Positions 17,833 through 28,169 of a stretch of 64,000 bases of DNA are shown here, piece by piece (position 1 is the first letter of the stretch; every line of letters begins with the position of its first letter). The position numbers and the translations under genes are program-made. This DNA comes from Hydrogenophaga sp. Its GTDB lineage: Bacteria > Pseudomonadota > Gammaproteobacteria > Burkholderiales > Burkholderiaceae_C. The stretch is from contig JAURYH010000030.1 of the NCBI GenBank assembly GCA_030653975.1, forward strand, positions 26,112-90,111. Direction: 5' to 3'. Under the pieces are notes generated by a model. The model worked only from the letters and a program-made list of their open reading frames with translations, made no database searches and was not told where the DNA came from.

Positions 17833-19272
17833 TCAGTCTTCCAGTATCCAAGTGTCTTTTGTACCGCCGCCCTGTGACGAGTTGACGACGAGCGAGCCTT
17901 CTTTCAGCGCCACGCGGGTCAGGCCGCCGGGCACCATCTGCACCTCCTTGCCACTCAGCACGAAGGGCCGCAGGTCGATGTGGCGCGGCGCCACGCCGCT
18001 TTCCACGTAGGTCGGGCAGGTCGACAGGCTCAGCGTGGGTTGCGCGATGTAGCCCTCGGGGTGGGCCCTCACCACGGCGCGAAACTCTTCGATCTCGGCC
18101 TTGGTGGAGGCCGGCCCCACCAGCATGCCGTAGCCGCCGGCACCGTGAACCTCTTTGACCACCAGCTCGGCCATGTTGTCAAGCATGTATTTCAGGTCAT
18201 CCGGGTTGCGCCCCATGAAGGTCGGCACGTTGTTCAGGATCGGCTTCTGGCCGAGGTAGAACTCGATCATCTTCGGCACGTAGGGGTAGATGGACTTGTC
18301 ATCCGCGATACCGGTGCCCACGGCGTTGCAGATGGTCACGTTGCCGCTGCGGTACACGCCCAGCAGGCCGGCGCAGCCGAGCGTGGACGTGGGGCGGAAC
18401 ACCAGCGGATCGAGAAAGTCGTCGTCCACGCGGCGGTAGATCACGTCCACGCGGCGCGGCCCCTTGGTGGTGCGCATGTAGACAAAGTTGTCCTTGACGA
18501 ACAGGTCTTGCCCCTCGACCAGCTCCACGCCCATCTGCTGGGCGAGGAAAGCGTGCTCGAAATAGGCGCTGTTGTACATGCCGGGCGTCAGCACCACCAC
18601 GGTGGGTTCGGCCGTGGTGGCCGGGCTCACGGCGCGCAGCGTTTCCAGCAGCAGGTCGGGGTAGTGCGCCACCGGCGCCACACGGTTCTGGCCGAACAGG
18701 TCTGGGAAGAGCCGCATCATCATCTTGCGGTCTTCCAGCATGTAGCTCACACCACTGGGCACGCGCAGGTTGTCTTCGAGCACGTAGTACTCACCTTCGC
18801 CCTGGGCGTTGGGCGCGCGCACGATGTCCACGCCCGAGATGTGCGAGTACACCCCGCCGGGCACGTCCACGCCCATCATCTCGGGGCGGAACTGCGCGTT
18901 CTGGAAGATCTGGTCGGCCGGCACAATGCCGGCCTTGATGATTTCCTGGTCGTGGTAGACGTCGTGGATGAAGCGGTTGAGCGCACTCACACGCTGCACC
19001 AGGCCTTCTTCCATGCTGCGCCACTCGTGGGCGGGAATGATGCGCGGGATCAGGTCGAAGGGAATCAGGCGCTCGGTGCCTGAACCGTCTTCGTCCTTGG
19101 CGCCGTACACCGCGAAGGTGATGCCGACGCGGCGAAAGATCATTTCCGCCTCTTCCCGGCGCGCGGCCATCACCTCTTCAGGTTGCTGCGCCAGCCAGCG
19201 AGCGTAGTTTTCATAGTGGGCCCGCACCTCGGTGGGCGTGGCGTTCATTTCGTCAAACATGGGTCGGCTCAT
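17833..19272 (-). CDS. circularly permuted type 2 ATP-grasp protein (cluster A)
   Basis: Predicted ATP-dependent carboxylate-amine/thiol ligase, 479 residues, of the circularly permuted ATP-grasp type 2 family (formerly DUF404/DUF407). Recognisable segments are GVYSHISGVDIVR near 141-153, the LEDNLRVPSGVSYMLEDR stretch at about 166-183, VVVLTPGMYNSAYFEH at 225-240, VIYRRVDDDFLDPL near 277-290, and the late GGLTRVALKEGSLVVNSSQGGGTKDTW. Such proteins are predicted amide-bond formers in peptide biosynthesis or protein modification. It is the first gene of cluster A, 77 bases after comEC on the same strand. No product is known. Confidence 0.93.
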   Translation of the reverse strand: MSRPMFDEMNATPTEVRAHYENYARWLAQQPEEVMAARREEAEMIFRRVGITFAVYGAKDEDGSGTERLIPFDLIPRIIPAHEWRSMEEGLVQRVSALNRFIHDVYHDQEIIKAGIVPADQIFQNAQFRPEMMGVDVPGGVYSHISGVDIVRAPNAQGEGEYYVLEDNLRVPSGVSYMLEDRKMMMRLFPDLFGQNRVAPVAHYPDLLLETLRAVSPATTAEPTVVVLTPGMYNSAYFEHAFLAQQMGVELVEGQDLFVKDNFVYMRTTKGPRRVDVIYRRVDDDFLDPLVFRPTSTLGCAGLLGVYRSGNVTICNAVGTGIADDKSIYPYVPKMIEFYLGQKPILNNVPTFMGRNPDDLKYMLDNMAELVVKEVHGAGGYGMLVGPASTKAEIEEFRAVVRAHPEGYIAQPTLSLSTCPTYVESGVAPRHIDLRPFVLSGKEVQMVPGGLTRVALKEGSLVVNSSQGGGTKDTWILED

Positions 19273-19349
19273 GGGCTTTTTTCTCCTGATGACAGCTTAG
19301 CAAGGACTGGGCCAGAAACACCAGCAGCAGCCCCAAACAGGTGCATCTT

Positions 19350-21875
19350 TCAGTGCCTGGGTACGGAAGCGTGATCGCCTTCGGGCACCGGTTTCAGCGC
19401 TTGTTCGGCCGCCGGGCTGGCGTCGCCACGGTGGTGCCAGTACCGGCGCGCCGATTCGCGCTGGCACGACACGGTGTCGGGCGCGTCGCTGCGCCAGGTG
19501 GCGGCACCACAATCGGGTGTCGTCACCCAATGAATGCCCCGCTGGCGGTAGCGCTCCAGAACCGCGGGCGCGGGATGGTTGAAACGGTTGCGGTAACCCG
19601 CCTGCACCAGCACCCATTGCGGCGCCAGCGTGTTGAGCAGCACGGGGCTGCTGGACGTGAGGCTGCCGTGGTGCGGCGCCAGCAGCAGGTTCGCCCTCAG
19701 GTCCGGACGCGACAGCACCAGCCGGGTTTCCCGATCGGCGTCGAGATCGCCGCTCAGCCAGACGCTCTGCCGCGCGTGGCCCATGCGCAGCACACAGGAC
19801 ATGGCGTTGCTCGACAGACGCCCGGCGCCGTCGGGGCCGAAGTCTTCGGGGGACGGGTGCAAGATTTCGAAGTCCACCCCGTCCCAGGTCCAGCGCTGGC
19901 CGGCGATGCAGCGCCGGGCCGGATCGGCATCGAACGACGACAACCATCGGGCCTCGGGCCATTCGGCCTGCACCGCGGCAGAGCCGCCCGCGTGGTCGCT
20001 GTCTCGGTGGCTCACCACCACCGTGTCGGGCCGCTCGCCCAGGGCGCGCAGCAGCGGCACCACGACCCGCTGCCCGGCGTCGCTGGTGGGCGAATAACGG
20101 GGCCCGGTGTCGTACAGCAGGCTGTGCCCCGCCGTGCGCACCAGCACCGCGCTGCCCTGCCCCACGTCCAGAGCCAACACATCAAACTCCCCCGGCACCG
20201 GGCGCGGCGGCTGCCAGGTCAGTACAGGCCACAACAGCACCAGTCCGGCAAGCCGGCTGGCCCAGGGCCAGCGCATCACCAGCAGGGCGCCACCCACCAC
20301 CCCGGCGAGCGCCAGCGGCAGCGGCGGGATGGGCCGGAACACGGCGGCAGAAGGCCATTGCGCCAGCCAGGCCAGCCAGCCGCCCAGCCCCTGCACCGCC
20401 AGCGCGGCCAGATCCCAGAAGACCGGAACCGCCACCCCCAGCATGGCCAGCGGCGTGATCACCAGCGTCACCCACGGGATCGCCAGCAGGTTGGCCACCA
20501 GACTGACGAGCGAAAACTGGCCAAACAGCAGCAGCGAGAGCGGCGCCAGGGCCACCGTCACCACCGATTGTTCGCGCAACATGCCCAGCGCCGCAGCCAT
20601 GAACCGCCGGGTGCGGGTGGGTGCCTCGTGCCCGGTCAACGACGCGGCTTCAAAGCGCACTCGCCGCCCCGGGTCGGTCGCAAACAGGATCGCCACGGCC
20701 ACGAAACTGAGCCAGAAACCGGGCTGCAGCAGCGCCCAGGGATCGAGCAGCAACACCGCGGCCATGGCGAACAGCCAGACCACGGGCCAGGGCCATTGGC
20801 GGGCCAGCAGGCGCAAGCCCACCACCACGGCCAGCATCAGCACGGTGCGCTGCGAGGGCACACCCCAGCCCGAAAACAGGGCATACGCCGCCGCCAGCGC
20901 CACGCCACCGAAGCCGGCGGCCCACGGCACCGGCACCGCCAGCAGGGCTCGCGGCCAGACAAACGCCAGACGGCGCCAGAGTCCCCCCACCAGCCAGATC
21001 GCGAGCCAGGCGAACATGGTGACGTGCAGACCGGAGATGCTCATGAGGTGGGCCACGCCGGTGGTGCGAAAGAGATCCCAGTCGGCGCGCTCGATGGCGC
21101 TCTGATCGCCCACCACAAGGGCAGCGAGCACACCCGCGCTGCGGGGGTCGGCCACCTGGCCGGTGATGCGCTCGCTGACCGTCTGACGCACCGCCTCCAG
21201 CGGGTACCAGCCACTGACCCCCAGATGCTGCGGGCGCGGATCGCGCGGTCCGTTGCGCACGTAGCCGGTGGCGCCGATCCCGTTTTCCCAGAGCCAGCGC
21301 TCGCGGTCGAAACCATGCGGGTTGGCGTTGCCGTGCGGACTGCGCAAACGCACGCTGAAACGCCAGCGGTCCCCCGCGCGCCAGTCGGGGCCGGGGGCAG
21401 CCCCATCGCCCTTGGTCCCCGCCCGACTGAACCAGCCCAGTTGCAGCAAAGGCGGCAAGCGCACCGGCCGGCCGTCGCGGGCAGCGGACTCCACCGCCAG
21501 CTCGAAACGCGCACCGTCGACCAGTCGCTGTGGCATCGAGGCGATGCGCCCGGTGACTTCGATGTCCAGGCCCTGCAGGGCCGGGTCCAGCGCCTGCGAA
21601 GCAAAGTGCGCTGCGCGCACGCCGGTCAGACCCGCACCCGCCCACGCACCGGCGGCCATGGCCAGCACCAGGATCCACACCGACCGACGCCCGCCCGGTG
21701 AGCCCCGCCACAGCAGCCAGGCCATCAGCAGCCCGCTGGCCAGCAGCAGCGCCGCATACCCTTGCCAGGGCCAGAGCGCGGCCTGCTGCAACTGCCAGGC
21801 AACCCCGAACACCCACCCGGGCAACCAGGCCAGTGCCAGACCCGCCATGCTCAGGCCGACTCCCTGGGCCCGCAC
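19350..21875 (-). CDS. comEC: DNA internalization-related competence protein ComEC/Rec2
   Basis: Inner-membrane channel for uptake of single-stranded DNA in natural transformation, 841 residues. The N-terminal DUF4131 region has several membrane helices (about 7-100). The competence domain (about 235-510) carries SAGVLAALVVGDQSAIERADWD and ISGLHVTMFAW. The C-terminal metallo-beta-lactamase domain starts near 560 with LALDVGQGSAVLVRT and has the metal motif SHRDSDHAGG. It is flanked by the two transglutaminase/ATP-grasp clusters, which is unlikely to be functional linkage. The start is divergent from the large transglutaminase gene with 118 bases between. Confidence 0.93.
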   Translation of the reverse strand: MRAQGVGLSMAGLALAWLPGWVFGVAWQLQQAALWPWQGYAALLLASGLLMAWLLWRGSPGGRRSVWILVLAMAAGAWAGAGLTGVRAAHFASQALDPALQGLDIEVTGRIASMPQRLVDGARFELAVESAARDGRPVRLPPLLQLGWFSRAGTKGDGAAPGPDWRAGDRWRFSVRLRSPHGNANPHGFDRERWLWENGIGATGYVRNGPRDPRPQHLGVSGWYPLEAVRQTVSERITGQVADPRSAGVLAALVVGDQSAIERADWDLFRTTGVAHLMSISGLHVTMFAWLAIWLVGGLWRRLAFVWPRALLAVPVPWAAGFGGVALAAAYALFSGWGVPSQRTVLMLAVVVGLRLLARQWPWPVVWLFAMAAVLLLDPWALLQPGFWLSFVAVAILFATDPGRRVRFEAASLTGHEAPTRTRRFMAAALGMLREQSVVTVALAPLSLLLFGQFSLVSLVANLLAIPWVTLVITPLAMLGVAVPVFWDLAALAVQGLGGWLAWLAQWPSAAVFRPIPPLPLALAGVVGGALLVMRWPWASRLAGLVLLWPVLTWQPPRPVPGEFDVLALDVGQGSAVLVRTAGHSLLYDTGPRYSPTSDAGQRVVVPLLRALGERPDTVVVSHRDSDHAGGSAAVQAEWPEARWLSSFDADPARRCIAGQRWTWDGVDFEILHPSPEDFGPDGAGRLSSNAMSCVLRMGHARQSVWLSGDLDADRETRLVLSRPDLRANLLLAPHHGSLTSSSPVLLNTLAPQWVLVQAGYRNRFNHPAPAVLERYRQRGIHWVTTPDCGAATWRSDAPDTVSCQRESARRYWHHRGDASPAAEQALKPVPEGDHASVPRH

Positions 21876-21993
21876 ACGGCGGGGTTGTCACACAGCCGTG
21901 GCGCAAGACTTGCTAGCATGGCAGCAAGCCGCGACGACAATTTTCTTGTCCGCGGACCCATCGTTTTCTTCCCCCCTGTTGAAAGACACCAGC

Positions 21994-24900
21994 ATGGCCA
22001 TTCATGTTGCCCTGAGCCACATCACCCATTATCGGTACGACCGCCTGGTCAAACTTGGGCCCCAGGTCGTGCGTCTGCGCCCGGCGCCACACAGCCGCAC
22101 CAAGGTGCTGTCGTACTCGCAGAAGATCGAACCGGCGGGCCACTTCATCAACTGGCAGCAGGACCCGTTCGCCAACTACCAGGCGCGCCTGGTGTTCCCC
22201 GAACCCACCACCGAGTTCAAGGTCACGATCGACCTGGTGGTGGAAATGGCGGTGCACAACCCCTTCGACTTTTTCCTGGAGCCCCGCGCCGAGGAATTCC
22301 CGTTCACCTATGACACTTCGCAGATGCAGGAGCTCGCGCCCTACCTTGCCACCGCGCCGCTGACCGAAGAACTCAAGGCCTACCTCGCGAAGGTCGACCT
22401 GAAAAAGCGCCGCACCATCGACTTCCTGGTCGACGTGAACCAGATGCTGCAGCGCGACATCTCGTACACCATCCGCATGGAGCCGGGTGTGCAGACGCCC
22501 GAAGAAACGCTCACGCTCAAGAGCGGTTCCTGCCGCGACACCGGCTGGCTGCTGGTGCAGATGCTGCGCCACCTCGGCCTGGCCGCGCGCTTCGTTTCCG
22601 GCTACCTGATCCAGCTCGCGCCCGACGTGAAAAGCATCGACGGCCCGAGCGGTCCCGAAACAGATTTCACCGACCTGCACGCCTGGTGCGAGGTGTTCCT
22701 GCCCGGCGCCGGCTGGATCGGCCTGGATCCGACATCGGGCCTGCTCGCTGGCGAAGGCCACATCCCGCTGGCCTGCACGCCGCAGCCTTCCAGCGCGGCG
22801 CCGGTGGAAGGTGCGATGGACAAGTGCGAGGTGACTTTCGAGCACCACATGGGCGTGACGCGCGTCTACGAATCACCGCGCGTGACCAAGCCCTACACCG
22901 AAGAACAATGGGCCAGCATGGTCGCGCTGGGCAAGACGGTCGACGCCGATCTGGAGCAGCACGACGTGCGCCTCACCATGGGCGGCGAACCCACCTACGT
23001 GGCCGTGACCGACCGCGACGCCGCCGAGTGGAACACCGACGCCCTCGGCCCCACCAAGCGCGGCTACGCCACCGAACTGCTGGGCCGCCTGCGCGAGCAA
23101 TACGGCCACGGCGGCTTCGTGCACATGGGCCAGGGCAAGTGGTATCCGGGCGAGCAACTGCCGCGCTGGGCACTTTCGATCTTCTGGCGCGCCGACGGCC
23201 AGCCCTGCTGGAACAACCCGGCCCTGCTGGCCGACGAACGCGACCCGGCCAAGTACGACGCCGAAGACGCCCGGCGCTTCACGCAGGCCCTGGCGCGCAA
23301 GCTGGGCGTGTCCACACAATTCATCACCCCCGGCTACGAGGACACCTGGTATTTCCTCTGGCGCGAACGCCGCCTGCCGGTGAACGTGGATCCGTTCGAC
23401 GCCAAGCTCGACGACGAGCTCGAGCGCGCGCGCCTGCGCCGCGTCTTCACGCAGGGGCTGGACGCCACCGTGGGCTACGTGCTGCCGCTGCAGGCCAACG
23501 ACACCGGACTGCCTTCCAGCGACGGCAAGAGCACCTACCACCGCGTTTCCGGCACCATCTGGTCCACCGGCCCGTGGTTCTTCCGCGACGAGCGCATGTA
23601 CCTCGTGCCCGGCGACTCGCCCATGGGCTACCGCCTGCCGCTGGACTCGCTGCCCTGGGTTTCGGCGGCCGACTACCCGTACCACATCGAGCAGGACCCG
23701 CACACCGCGCGCGACCCACTGCCCCAGGGCGCCGTGCTCAAGCACCAGGTCTCGCCGCACACCATCGGCGGCGGGTTTGCCGAAGGCGGCACGGTGTCCC
23801 TGCAGGGCACCGACTACGGGACCGAAGGCCCGGCCATCGACGGCCTGCGCGCAGGCCAGCCCGGCCCGGGCGCAGCACCCGCGCAAGCGCTGTCTTCCCG
23901 GTTCCCGCAGCGCAACGAGTCGGCCGCCTGGCTCACGCGCACCGCGCTGGTGGTCGAATCGCGCGACCCGCACCGCGCCAACGGCCCCAAGGCCGAAAAA
24001 GCCGGTGGCGGCAAGACGCAGCACCTCTACGTGTTCATGCCGCCCATGCAGCGGCTCGAAGACTACCTGGACCTGCTCTCCGCGGTGGAAGACACGGCCG
24101 AAAGGCTGGGCATGACCATCGTGCTCGAAGGCTACCCGCCACCGCGCGACCCGCGCCTGAAGATGCTGCAGGTCACGCCCGACCCCGGCGTGATCGAGGT
24201 CAACATCCACCCCAGCTCCAGCTGGGACGAACTGGTCGAACGCACCGAGTTCCTGTACGAGGCCGCGCACCAGACGCGCCTGTGCGCCGAGAAGTTCATG
24301 ACCGACGGCCGCCACACCGGCACCGGCGGCGGCAACCACTTCGTGCTCGGCGGCGCCACACCGGCCGATTCGCCCTTCCTGCGCCGCCCCGAGCTGCTCG
24401 GCAGCCTGGTCGCCTACTGGCACAACCACCCGTCGCTCTCCTACCTGTTCAGCGGCATGTTCATCGGCCCGACCAGCCAGGCGCCGCGCGTGGACGAAGC
24501 GCGCAACGACCAGCTGTACGAGCTGGAAATCGCGCTGCAGGAGATTGAAAAGAACCGCCTGAGCTACGGGCAGGACATGCCCCCATGGCTGGTCGATAGA
24601 ACGCTGCGCAACATCCTGATCGACGCCACCGGCAACACGCACCGCAGCGAGTTCTGCATCGACAAACTCTTTTCGCCCGACTCCCCCACCGGCCGCCTGG
24701 GCCTGCTGGAGCTGCGCGCGTTTGAAATGCCGCCGCACGCCCGCATGAGCATCGCGCAGCAGCTGCTGCTGCGCGCCATGGTCTCGCGCTTCTGGCAAAA
24801 ACCCTGGAGCGGCAAGCTCACGCGCTGGGGCACCGAACTGCACGACCGCTTCGTGCTGCCCACCTTCATCCGCATGGACTTCGAAGACGTGCTCGCCGAC

Positions 24901-25497
24901 CTGGCCGAGTTTGGCTACAAGCTGGACATGGCCTGGTTTGAACCGCACTTCGAGTTCCGCTTCCCGCTGGTGGGCCAGGTGGCCGCGCGCGGCATCGAGC
25001 TCACGCTGCGCAGCGCGCTGGAGCCCTGGCACGTGATGGGCGAAGAAGGCGCGCCGGGTGGCACCGTGCGCTACGTCGATTCGTCGCTGGAGCGCATCGA
25101 GGTGCGCGTCTCCGGCTACAACGACAGCCGTTACGTCATCACCTGCAACGGCCGCGCCATTCCCATGCAGAGCACCGGCACCGTGGGCGAATTCGTCTCG
25201 GGCGTGCGCTACAAGGCCTGGAGCCCGCCGTCGGCGCTGCACCCGTCGATTCCCGCGCACGCGCCACTCACCTTCGACATCGTGGACACCTGGATGCAGC
25301 GTTCGCTCGGCGGCTGCCAGTACCACGTGGCCCACCCCGGTGGCCGCAGTTACGACACCTTCCCGATCAACGCCTACGAAGCCGAAAGCCGCCGCATGTC
25401 GCGCTTTTTCCAGATGGGCCACACGGCCGGCAAGATGGACGTGGCACCGGCCACGCCGAGCCGCGAGTTCCCGTTCACGCTCGATTTGAGATCTTGA
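21994..25497 (+). CDS. large transglutaminase-DUF2126 protein (cluster B)
   Basis: Giant cytosolic protein of 1167 residues, usual for this family. The N-terminal transglutaminase-like domain (about 1-300) has an intact triad: Cys180 in SGSCRDTG, His229 in LHAWCEV, Asp245 in GLDPTSG. The rest is DUF2126 (about 310-1150), with conserved segments LTMGGEPTYVAV near 328 and TGTGGGNHFVLGG near 775-787. The start MAIHVALSHITHYRYDR matches the normal N-terminal strand, and the longer upstream frame lies antisense to comEC. It is first in the run of three cluster B genes. It has no counterpart in cluster A. The biochemical role of DUF2126 is unknown. Confidence 0.94.
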   Translation: MAIHVALSHITHYRYDRLVKLGPQVVRLRPAPHSRTKVLSYSQKIEPAGHFINWQQDPFANYQARLVFPEPTTEFKVTIDLVVEMAVHNPFDFFLEPRAEEFPFTYDTSQMQELAPYLATAPLTEELKAYLAKVDLKKRRTIDFLVDVNQMLQRDISYTIRMEPGVQTPEETLTLKSGSCRDTGWLLVQMLRHLGLAARFVSGYLIQLAPDVKSIDGPSGPETDFTDLHAWCEVFLPGAGWIGLDPTSGLLAGEGHIPLACTPQPSSAAPVEGAMDKCEVTFEHHMGVTRVYESPRVTKPYTEEQWASMVALGKTVDADLEQHDVRLTMGGEPTYVAVTDRDAAEWNTDALGPTKRGYATELLGRLREQYGHGGFVHMGQGKWYPGEQLPRWALSIFWRADGQPCWNNPALLADERDPAKYDAEDARRFTQALARKLGVSTQFITPGYEDTWYFLWRERRLPVNVDPFDAKLDDELERARLRRVFTQGLDATVGYVLPLQANDTGLPSSDGKSTYHRVSGTIWSTGPWFFRDERMYLVPGDSPMGYRLPLDSLPWVSAADYPYHIEQDPHTARDPLPQGAVLKHQVSPHTIGGGFAEGGTVSLQGTDYGTEGPAIDGLRAGQPGPGAAPAQALSSRFPQRNESAAWLTRTALVVESRDPHRANGPKAEKAGGGKTQHLYVFMPPMQRLEDYLDLLSAVEDTAERLGMTIVLEGYPPPRDPRLKMLQVTPDPGVIEVNIHPSSSWDELVERTEFLYEAAHQTRLCAEKFMTDGRHTGTGGGNHFVLGGATPADSPFLRRPELLGSLVAYWHNHPSLSYLFSGMFIGPTSQAPRVDEARNDQLYELEIALQEIEKNRLSYGQDMPPWLVDRTLRNILIDATGNTHRSEFCIDKLFSPDSPTGRLGLLELRAFEMPPHARMSIAQQLLLRAMVSRFWQKPWSGKLTRWGTELHDRFVLPTFIRMDFEDVLADLAEFGYKLDMAWFEPHFEFRFPLVGQVAARGIELTLRSALEPWHVMGEEGAPGGTVRYVDSSLERIEVRVSGYNDSRYVITCNGRAIPMQSTGTVGEFVSGVRYKAWSPPSALHPSIPAHAPLTFDIVDTWMQRSLGGCQYHVAHPGGRSYDTFPINAYEAESRRMSRFFQMGHTAGKMDVAPATPSREFPFTLDLRS

Positions 25498-25560
25498 CCC
25501 TCCGCAGATCGGGTTTCGCCCCTCGACCCTGCTCGGCCAGCAAAGGCATACTCGGAACCC

Positions 25561-28167
25561 GTGAATACAGATGCCTCTGACTCCCTCTTCGACGAGCTCA
25601 GCCCGGACTCCCCCGGTGACTGGGCCCTGTCGCTTTCCGTGCCCGCCGACACCGGGCACCGGGACGAGCTGCGCGGCGCGCCCGCCCCCGGCGCAGAAAG
25701 CGCCGAAGCGCTCACGCCCACCTGGTCGAGCTTCTTTGACCACGTCGGGACCGATGGCCTGGCCGACCTGAACCGGCGCAACGACAACCTGCAGCGCCAG
25801 ATCCGCGACAACGGCGTCACCTACAACGTCTACGCCGACGCGTCGGGCCAGGAACGCCCCTGGGCGCTCGACCTGTTCCCCATGTTGATCGGCCCCGAAG
25901 ACTGGGCCCGCATCGAGACCGGCGTGCTGCAACGCACCCGCCTGCTCAACGCCATGATGGCCGACCTGTACGGGGAACGCGAGCTGCTCAAGCGCGCCCT
26001 GCTACCGGCCGCGCTGGTGCAGGGCCATCCGGGCTACCTGCGCGCCATGCAGGGCGTGCAGCCTGCGGGTGGCACCTGGCTGCACATCGTGGCCTTCGAT
26101 CTCGCCCACGGACCCGACGGCCGCTGGTGGGTGGTGGGCCAGCGCACGCAGGCGCCCTCGGGCCTGGGCTACCTGCTGGAAAACCGCATCGCCATCGCGC
26201 GCCAGTTCCCCAAGGCCTTTGCCGGCATGAAGGTGCAGCGCCTGGCCGCGAGCTACCGCGCGCTCATGGACGGCATCAAGACCATGGCACCCGAGGGTGA
26301 AAACGCCCGCATCGCCCTGCTCACCCCCGGCCCGTACAACGAAACCTATTTCGAACACGCCTACCTGGCGCGTTACCTCGGCCTCACGCTGGTCGAAGGC
26401 AGTGACCTCACCGTGCGCGACCAGCGCCTGTATCTCAAGACGCTCAGCGGACTGGAGCCGGTGCACGCGCTGATCAAGCGGCTCGACGACGAGTGGCTCG
26501 ACCCGCTGGAGCTGCGCTCCGACTCGCGCCTGGGTGTGCCCGGCCTGCTGCAGGTGCTGCGCGCGGGCAATCTGCTGCTGGCCAACGCGCCCGGCTCGGC
26601 CCCGCTGGAATCGAGCGCGCTGCTGGGCTTCCTGCCCGCCATCAGCCGCCACCTGCTGGGTGAAGAGCTGGCCCTGCCTTCCCTGGCCACCTGGTGGTGC
26701 GGCGAAGACGCGGCGCTGCGCGAAGTGCTGCCGCTGCTCAAGGGCAGCGTGATCAAGCCCACCTACCCCAGTTCGGGCCTCGACACCGCCATGGGCCAGA
26801 GCCTGAACAAGCGCCAGCTCGACGAATGGGCCGGCCGCATGGTGCGCCACCCCGACGACTACACCGTGCAGGCCTGGCTTCCGCTGTCACAGACCCCCAC
26901 CTGGACCGGCGAACGCCTGATTCCGCGCTCGGCCATCGTGCGTGTGTTCGCTCTGGCCGACGGTCCGCAGTCCTGGCGCATGCTGCCTGGCGGCCTGGTG
27001 CGCCTGGCACCGCGCGGTCAGCTCATCGCGGCCATGCAGCGTGGCGGCAGCAGCGCCGACTGCTGGGTGCTCACCAAGGGCGAAGTCGACCACACCAGCC
27101 TGCTGCAGTCGGCCCCCAGCACCATGGCGCTGGCGCACCAGACACGCCCGGTCACCAGCCGCGCAGCCGAAAACCTCTTCTGGCTCGGCCGCTACACCGA
27201 ACGCGCCGAGAACAGCATCCGGCTCGCGCAGATCGTGCTCAACCACGTGGGCGGCGAAGAGCCCAACTCGCGCCCGCTCATGGCCTGGCTCTCGGCCACC
27301 GCCCACGAAAACTCGCTGGTGCTGCCCGGTGTGCCCGCCGCCGAACAGTCGGCGCGCGTGTTTGCCCGCAGCCTCATGGCCAGCCTCTCGCCGTTGCCCG
27401 GCACACCGCTGGCCGAACAGTCGTACAGCGTGGGCTTCAACCTGCGCGCGCTCAAGGCCTCGGCAGCGCAAGTGCGCGAGCGCCTGTCGCAAGAGCACTG
27501 GAACCTGATCGAACGCACCGAAGCCGGCTTCGCGCGCGACTGCGCCAACATGGCCGCCGACGCCGAATACGCCACCACCGAAGCCCTGGCTGCGCTGCAG
27601 AACGCGAGCGAACTGCTGGCCGCCATCACCGGTGCGCAGACCGACCGCATGGTGCGCGACAACGGCTGGCGCCTGCTGTCGATCGGCCGCCACATCGAAC
27701 GCCTGATCACCCTGTCGCGGGCGCTCGCGCTCAGCCTGGAACACGGTTGCCTGCACGACCAGGCCGGCTTCGAGGCCGTGGTGGCCCTGTTTGACAGCAC
27801 CATCACCTTCCACGCCCAGTACCAGCAGCGCCGCGACATGGTCGCGCTGATCGACCTGGTGGTGATGGACCGCGACAACCCGCGATCGCTCGCCTGGGTC
27901 GTGCAGACATTGAGATCGCGCCTGGCCAAGCTCTCGCAAAGCGCCACGCCACAAGACGCCGAACTGGCCATGGGCCTGCCCGACCCCGACACCTGGGTGC
28001 TCGCCGACCTCAGCAACTGGCAGCGCAACCCCGAAGGCGAGCGCCACTGGGGCGATCTGGAGACCCTGCTCGACGACTGTGAAGCCGCCGCGGTTGAGCT
28101 TTCCGAAGAAATCACGCGCCTGCATTTCAGCCACGCCGACCGCAAGAACCAAACCCTGGGTGTCTGA
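25561..28167 (+). CDS. circularly permuted ATP-grasp :: alpha-E fusion protein (cluster B)
   Basis: Single polypeptide of 868 residues. It joins a circularly permuted ATP-grasp ligase (about 50-500) to an alpha-E domain (about 530-850). ATP-grasp segments include QAPSGLGYLLENR near 196, ALLTPGPYNETYFEHAYLAR at about 253-272 and ALIKRLDDEWLDPLELRSD at 304-322. The alpha-E half opens with SRAAENLFWLGRYTERAENS near 533-552, closely like the free alpha-E protein of cluster A. The start is a GTG with weak GGAA upstream; an internal start is possible because the first 50 residues are low in conservation. It sits 63 bases after the large transglutaminase and 2 bases before the small one. Confidence 0.93.
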   Translation: MNTDASDSLFDELSPDSPGDWALSLSVPADTGHRDELRGAPAPGAESAEALTPTWSSFFDHVGTDGLADLNRRNDNLQRQIRDNGVTYNVYADASGQERPWALDLFPMLIGPEDWARIETGVLQRTRLLNAMMADLYGERELLKRALLPAALVQGHPGYLRAMQGVQPAGGTWLHIVAFDLAHGPDGRWWVVGQRTQAPSGLGYLLENRIAIARQFPKAFAGMKVQRLAASYRALMDGIKTMAPEGENARIALLTPGPYNETYFEHAYLARYLGLTLVEGSDLTVRDQRLYLKTLSGLEPVHALIKRLDDEWLDPLELRSDSRLGVPGLLQVLRAGNLLLANAPGSAPLESSALLGFLPAISRHLLGEELALPSLATWWCGEDAALREVLPLLKGSVIKPTYPSSGLDTAMGQSLNKRQLDEWAGRMVRHPDDYTVQAWLPLSQTPTWTGERLIPRSAIVRVFALADGPQSWRMLPGGLVRLAPRGQLIAAMQRGGSSADCWVLTKGEVDHTSLLQSAPSTMALAHQTRPVTSRAAENLFWLGRYTERAENSIRLAQIVLNHVGGEEPNSRPLMAWLSATAHENSLVLPGVPAAEQSARVFARSLMASLSPLPGTPLAEQSYSVGFNLRALKASAAQVRERLSQEHWNLIERTEAGFARDCANMAADAEYATTEALAALQNASELLAAITGAQTDRMVRDNGWRLLSIGRHIERLITLSRALALSLEHGCLHDQAGFEAVVALFDSTITFHAQYQQRRDMVALIDLVVMDRDNPRSLAWVVQTLRSRLAKLSQSATPQDAELAMGLPDPDTWVLADLSNWQRNPEGERHWGDLETLLDDCEAAAVELSEEITRLHFSHADRKNQTLGV

Positions 28168-28169
28168 GC

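Noticed and set aside
19341..21701. Plus-strand open frame of 786 codons opposite comEC
   Set aside because: Composition rich in Arg/His/Gln/Pro with no recognisable motif. ComEC on the other strand has clear domains.
22873..25932. Minus-strand open frame of 1019 codons opposite the large transglutaminase and ATP-grasp genes
   Set aside because: Low-complexity Gly/Ala/Arg/His-rich translation with no domain. It is the antisense shadow expected in high-GC genes whose true frame has strong family matches.
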